Shown: positions 12,201 through 14,165 of the stretch, in pieces
How the letters are laid out: each line of letters starts with the position of its first letter
How positions within the stretch are numbered: the first letter of the stretch is position 1
NCBI GenBank assembly: GCA_003242315.1
Contig: QGUY01000083.1
Coordinates: 1 to 14,165 of the forward strand
Direction: 5' to 3'
DNA length: 14,165 nt
Origin: Bacteroidota bacterium
GTDB lineage: Bacteria; Bacteroidota; Bacteroidia; Cytophagales; Cyclobacteriaceae
Made by a program: the position numbers and the translations under genes
Notes under the pieces: model-generated
Told to the model about the DNA's origin: nothing
The model's input: only the letters and a program-made list of their open reading frames with translations
Database searches by the model: none

Positions 12201-14165
12201 ATGAAAGATATCGAAAAGGAGTTTAAACCGACCAGCTGGGCGGTCGACAATAAGGTCACTATCTATGTAGCGACCGTCATCATATGCCTCGCGGGACTCA
12301 TTACATACATGAGACTCCCCAAGGAAAACTTCCCCGAGGTAGTATTCCCGCAGATATACGTTGCGACCGTGTACCCCGGGTCGGCGCCTGCTGACATAGA
12401 AAACCTGATCACCAAAGAAATCGAGAAGGAAGTAAAATCGATTAACGGTGTCAAGAAGGTAACAAGCAACTCGGTGCAAGACTTCTCCAATGTCATCATC
12501 GAGTTTGATCCCAAGATTACCATTGAAGAGGCGAAACAGGAAGTCAAGGACGCCGTAGACAGGGCGCGCCAGAATCTTCCCACGGACCTGGAAAACGATC
12601 CCGAGGTGATGGAGATCGACATTTCTGAAGTGCCGATCATGAATATCAACCTTGCAGGTGATTACGACTTGCAGACGCTTAAGCGCTATGCTGAACAGAT
12701 GCAGGATCGCATCGAAGGCTTGTCTGAAATCAGACGCGTCGATATAGTCGGTGCGCTGGATCGTGAAATACAGATCAACGTTGACCTTTACAAGGCTACA
12801 CTTGCCGGGGTTAGTCTCGATGACATAACGCAAGCCATCTCAGCGGAGAACGTAATCATTTCCGGTGGTCAGCTCTCGGTGGATGGCATGAAGCGTTCGC
12901 TCAGCGTAAACGGTGAATACACCAACGCCGACCAGATCGCCAATACAGTGGTCGGTTCTATTATGGGTGGGAAGGTTTACCTGAAAGACGTCGCTGAAGT
13001 GGTAGACACGTTTGAAGAGCAGGAAAGCTTTGCCCGGTTGAATAAAAAGAATGTGATCACGCTTAACGTGATCAAACGGAGCGGAGAAAACCTCATCAAT
13101 GCGTCTGACAAGATCAACGAGATCGTCGATGAGTTCGAAGCGCATATACTTCCTCCGGGGTTGGATATCACGATCACCAATGACCAGTCGGACTACACCC
13201 GGCTCACGTTGCATGACCTGATCAATACGATCATCATCGGGTTCATCCTCGTGACGGTAATTCTCATGTTCTTCATGGGTGCGACCAACGCTATGTTTGT
13301 GGCACTGTCCGTGCCGATATCCAGCTTCATAGCGTTCCTGGTCTTCCCTACCCTGGACTTCACGCTGAACATGATGACGTTGTTCTCGTTCCTGCTGGCG
13401 CTCGGTATTGTTGTCGACGATGCCATTGTGGTTATCGAGAACACACACCGCGTGTTTGCGAATGGCAAAGTGCCTATACGAAAGGCCGCGAAAGTAGCCG
13501 CCGGTGAAGTCTTTATGCCGGTGTTGTCCGGTACCCTGGTAGTGCTGGCGCCGTTCGTGCCTCTGGCATTCTGGCCTGGGGTTATCGGGAAGTTTATGTA
13601 CTTCCTGCCTGTAACCCTCATTGTTGCGCTCCTTGCCTCATTGTTGGTAGCGTACATCATCAATCCGGTCTTCGCGGCTGACTTTATGAAGCCGCACGTT
13701 CCGAATCACGGCAAGTCGAGGATTACGCGTGAGTTTAAGATTACTGCGATAGTCTTTGGAGCGATCGCGCTGCTGTCGTACGCGCTTGGCGCATTTGGTC
13801 TGGGCAATTTCGTTGTATTCCTGTACGGTCTCTATTGCCTGCATCACTTCTATCTCAAAGGTGTGATCGAGCGTTTCCAGACCAGCTTTTGGCCCCGCGT
13901 TCAGGCTAGCTACAAGCGCGCCATCAGCTGGTGCCTTGAAGGATGGAGGCCGGCGGGAATTTTCGGTGGTGTGTTCCTGCTCTTCATCTTCGCGATCGTA
14001 TTCACTGCGATCCGGCAACCGCCTGTCGTGTTCTTCCCTAACGGCGATCCAAACTTTATCTACACGTTTATCCGCATGCCTATTGGTACAGACCAGGTGG
14101 TAACGGATTCCGTAACGCGAGTCGTTGAAGATCGTGTCATGCAGGCATTGGGTGAAAACAACCCG
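12201..14165 (+). CDS. RND efflux pump permease (partial at 3' end)
   Basis: The inner membrane proton-driven pump of the HAE/AcrB class; 655 codons are visible and open to the window edge, about 60% of a typical 1000-1100-residue protein. The N-terminus MKDIEKEFKPTSWAVDNKVT leads to TM1 (about 19-37), the first porter domain follows (YPGSAPADIENLITKEIEKEV, EFDPKITIEEAKQEVKDAV), and TM2-TM6 run from about 340 to 495. TM4 has the proton-relay motif GIVVDDAIVVIEN with Asp406 and Asp407, matching the AcrB pair. Between TM6 and TM7 an extra hydrophobic stretch of about 40 residues (514-553) is present. After TM7 (about 592-610) the second porter domain starts at FFPNGDPNFIYTFIRMPIGT. It ends the TetR-channel-adaptor-pump operon. 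Substrate range is not predictable. Confidence 0.95.
   Translation, partial: MKDIEKEFKPTSWAVDNKVTIYVATVIICLAGLITYMRLPKENFPEVVFPQIYVATVYPGSAPADIENLITKEIEKEVKSINGVKKVTSNSVQDFSNVIIEFDPKITIEEAKQEVKDAVDRARQNLPTDLENDPEVMEIDISEVPIMNINLAGDYDLQTLKRYAEQMQDRIEGLSEIRRVDIVGALDREIQINVDLYKATLAGVSLDDITQAISAENVIISGGQLSVDGMKRSLSVNGEYTNADQIANTVVGSIMGGKVYLKDVAEVVDTFEEQESFARLNKKNVITLNVIKRSGENLINASDKINEIVDEFEAHILPPGLDITITNDQSDYTRLTLHDLINTIIIGFILVTVILMFFMGATNAMFVALSVPISSFIAFLVFPTLDFTLNMMTLFSFLLALGIVVDDAIVVIENTHRVFANGKVPIRKAAKVAAGEVFMPVLSGTLVVLAPFVPLAFWPGVIGKFMYFLPVTLIVALLASLLVAYIINPVFAADFMKPHVPNHGKSRITREFKITAIVFGAIALLSYALGAFGLGNFVVFLYGLYCLHHFYLKGVIERFQTSFWPRVQASYKRAISWCLEGWRPAGIFGGVFLLFIFAIVFTAIRQPPVVFFPNGDPNFIYTFIRMPIGTDQVVTDSVTRVVEDRVMQALGENNP

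Noticed and set aside
12186..14018. Several long open frames on the minus strand opposite the RND pump
   Set aside because: The plus strand encodes a clear RND protein throughout with TM and motif order; the minus frames have no recognisable domains and are codon-bias shadows.

Overview
The window looks like chromosomal DNA of a Bacteroidota bacterium, most likely Cytophagales-like. This is inferred from gene style, not from a marker gene. The clues are weak or absent Shine-Dalgarno sequences, matches to the Bacteroidota -7 promoter box TAnnTTTG, an ECF sigma factor paired with a membrane protein, a large lipoprotein with a cytochrome c domain and a discoidin-like domain, and many short hairpin repeats between genes. 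No rRNA, tRNA, CRISPR array, transposase or phage gene was seen.

Layout. (1) 3-803: C-terminal part of an MsbA-type ABC exporter, cut by the window edge. (2) 804-1484: non-coding, with three imperfect tandem copies of a 130-150 bp unit and two further short repeat-like segments. (3) 1485-2611: an ECF sigma factor overlapping by one base a four-helix membrane protein, probably its regulatory partner. (4) 2612-2849: non-coding, with two hairpins and a good -7 box. (5) 2850-3812: an SRPBCC/AHSA1-like protein and a VOC (PhnB-like) protein. (6) 3900-4718, minus strand: a sterol desaturase/fatty acid hydroxylase family membrane protein, bracketed by two related GCAGNN-hexamer hairpins. (7) 4832-7582, minus strand: a 916-residue lipoprotein with a sugar-dehydrogenase-like propeller, helical repeats, cytochrome c and discoidin-like domain. 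It is transcribed divergently from (8) 7772-8632, an exported sugar phosphate isomerase/epimerase-like TIM barrel. (9) 8889-14165: an efflux operon of TetR regulator, TolC-family outer membrane protein, lipid-anchored periplasmic adaptor and an RND permease that runs off the window end.

How the genes fit together. The efflux operon forms a complete tripartite pump with its own regulator. A 30-bp dyad ending at a -7 box just before the regulator suggests autorepression of the whole operon. The heme lipoprotein and the isomerase/epimerase form a plausible envelope sugar-oxidation pair, as seen in other Bacteroidota and Planctomycetes. The sigma factor and its partner form a compact two-gene signalling unit.

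I see no convincing new defence, toxin or mobile system. The least ordinary signals are the dense and varied hairpin repeats placed directly after stop codons, the inverted repeat spanning the start of the desaturase gene, the TetR dyad/promoter arrangement, and an extra hydrophobic segment in the RND pump.
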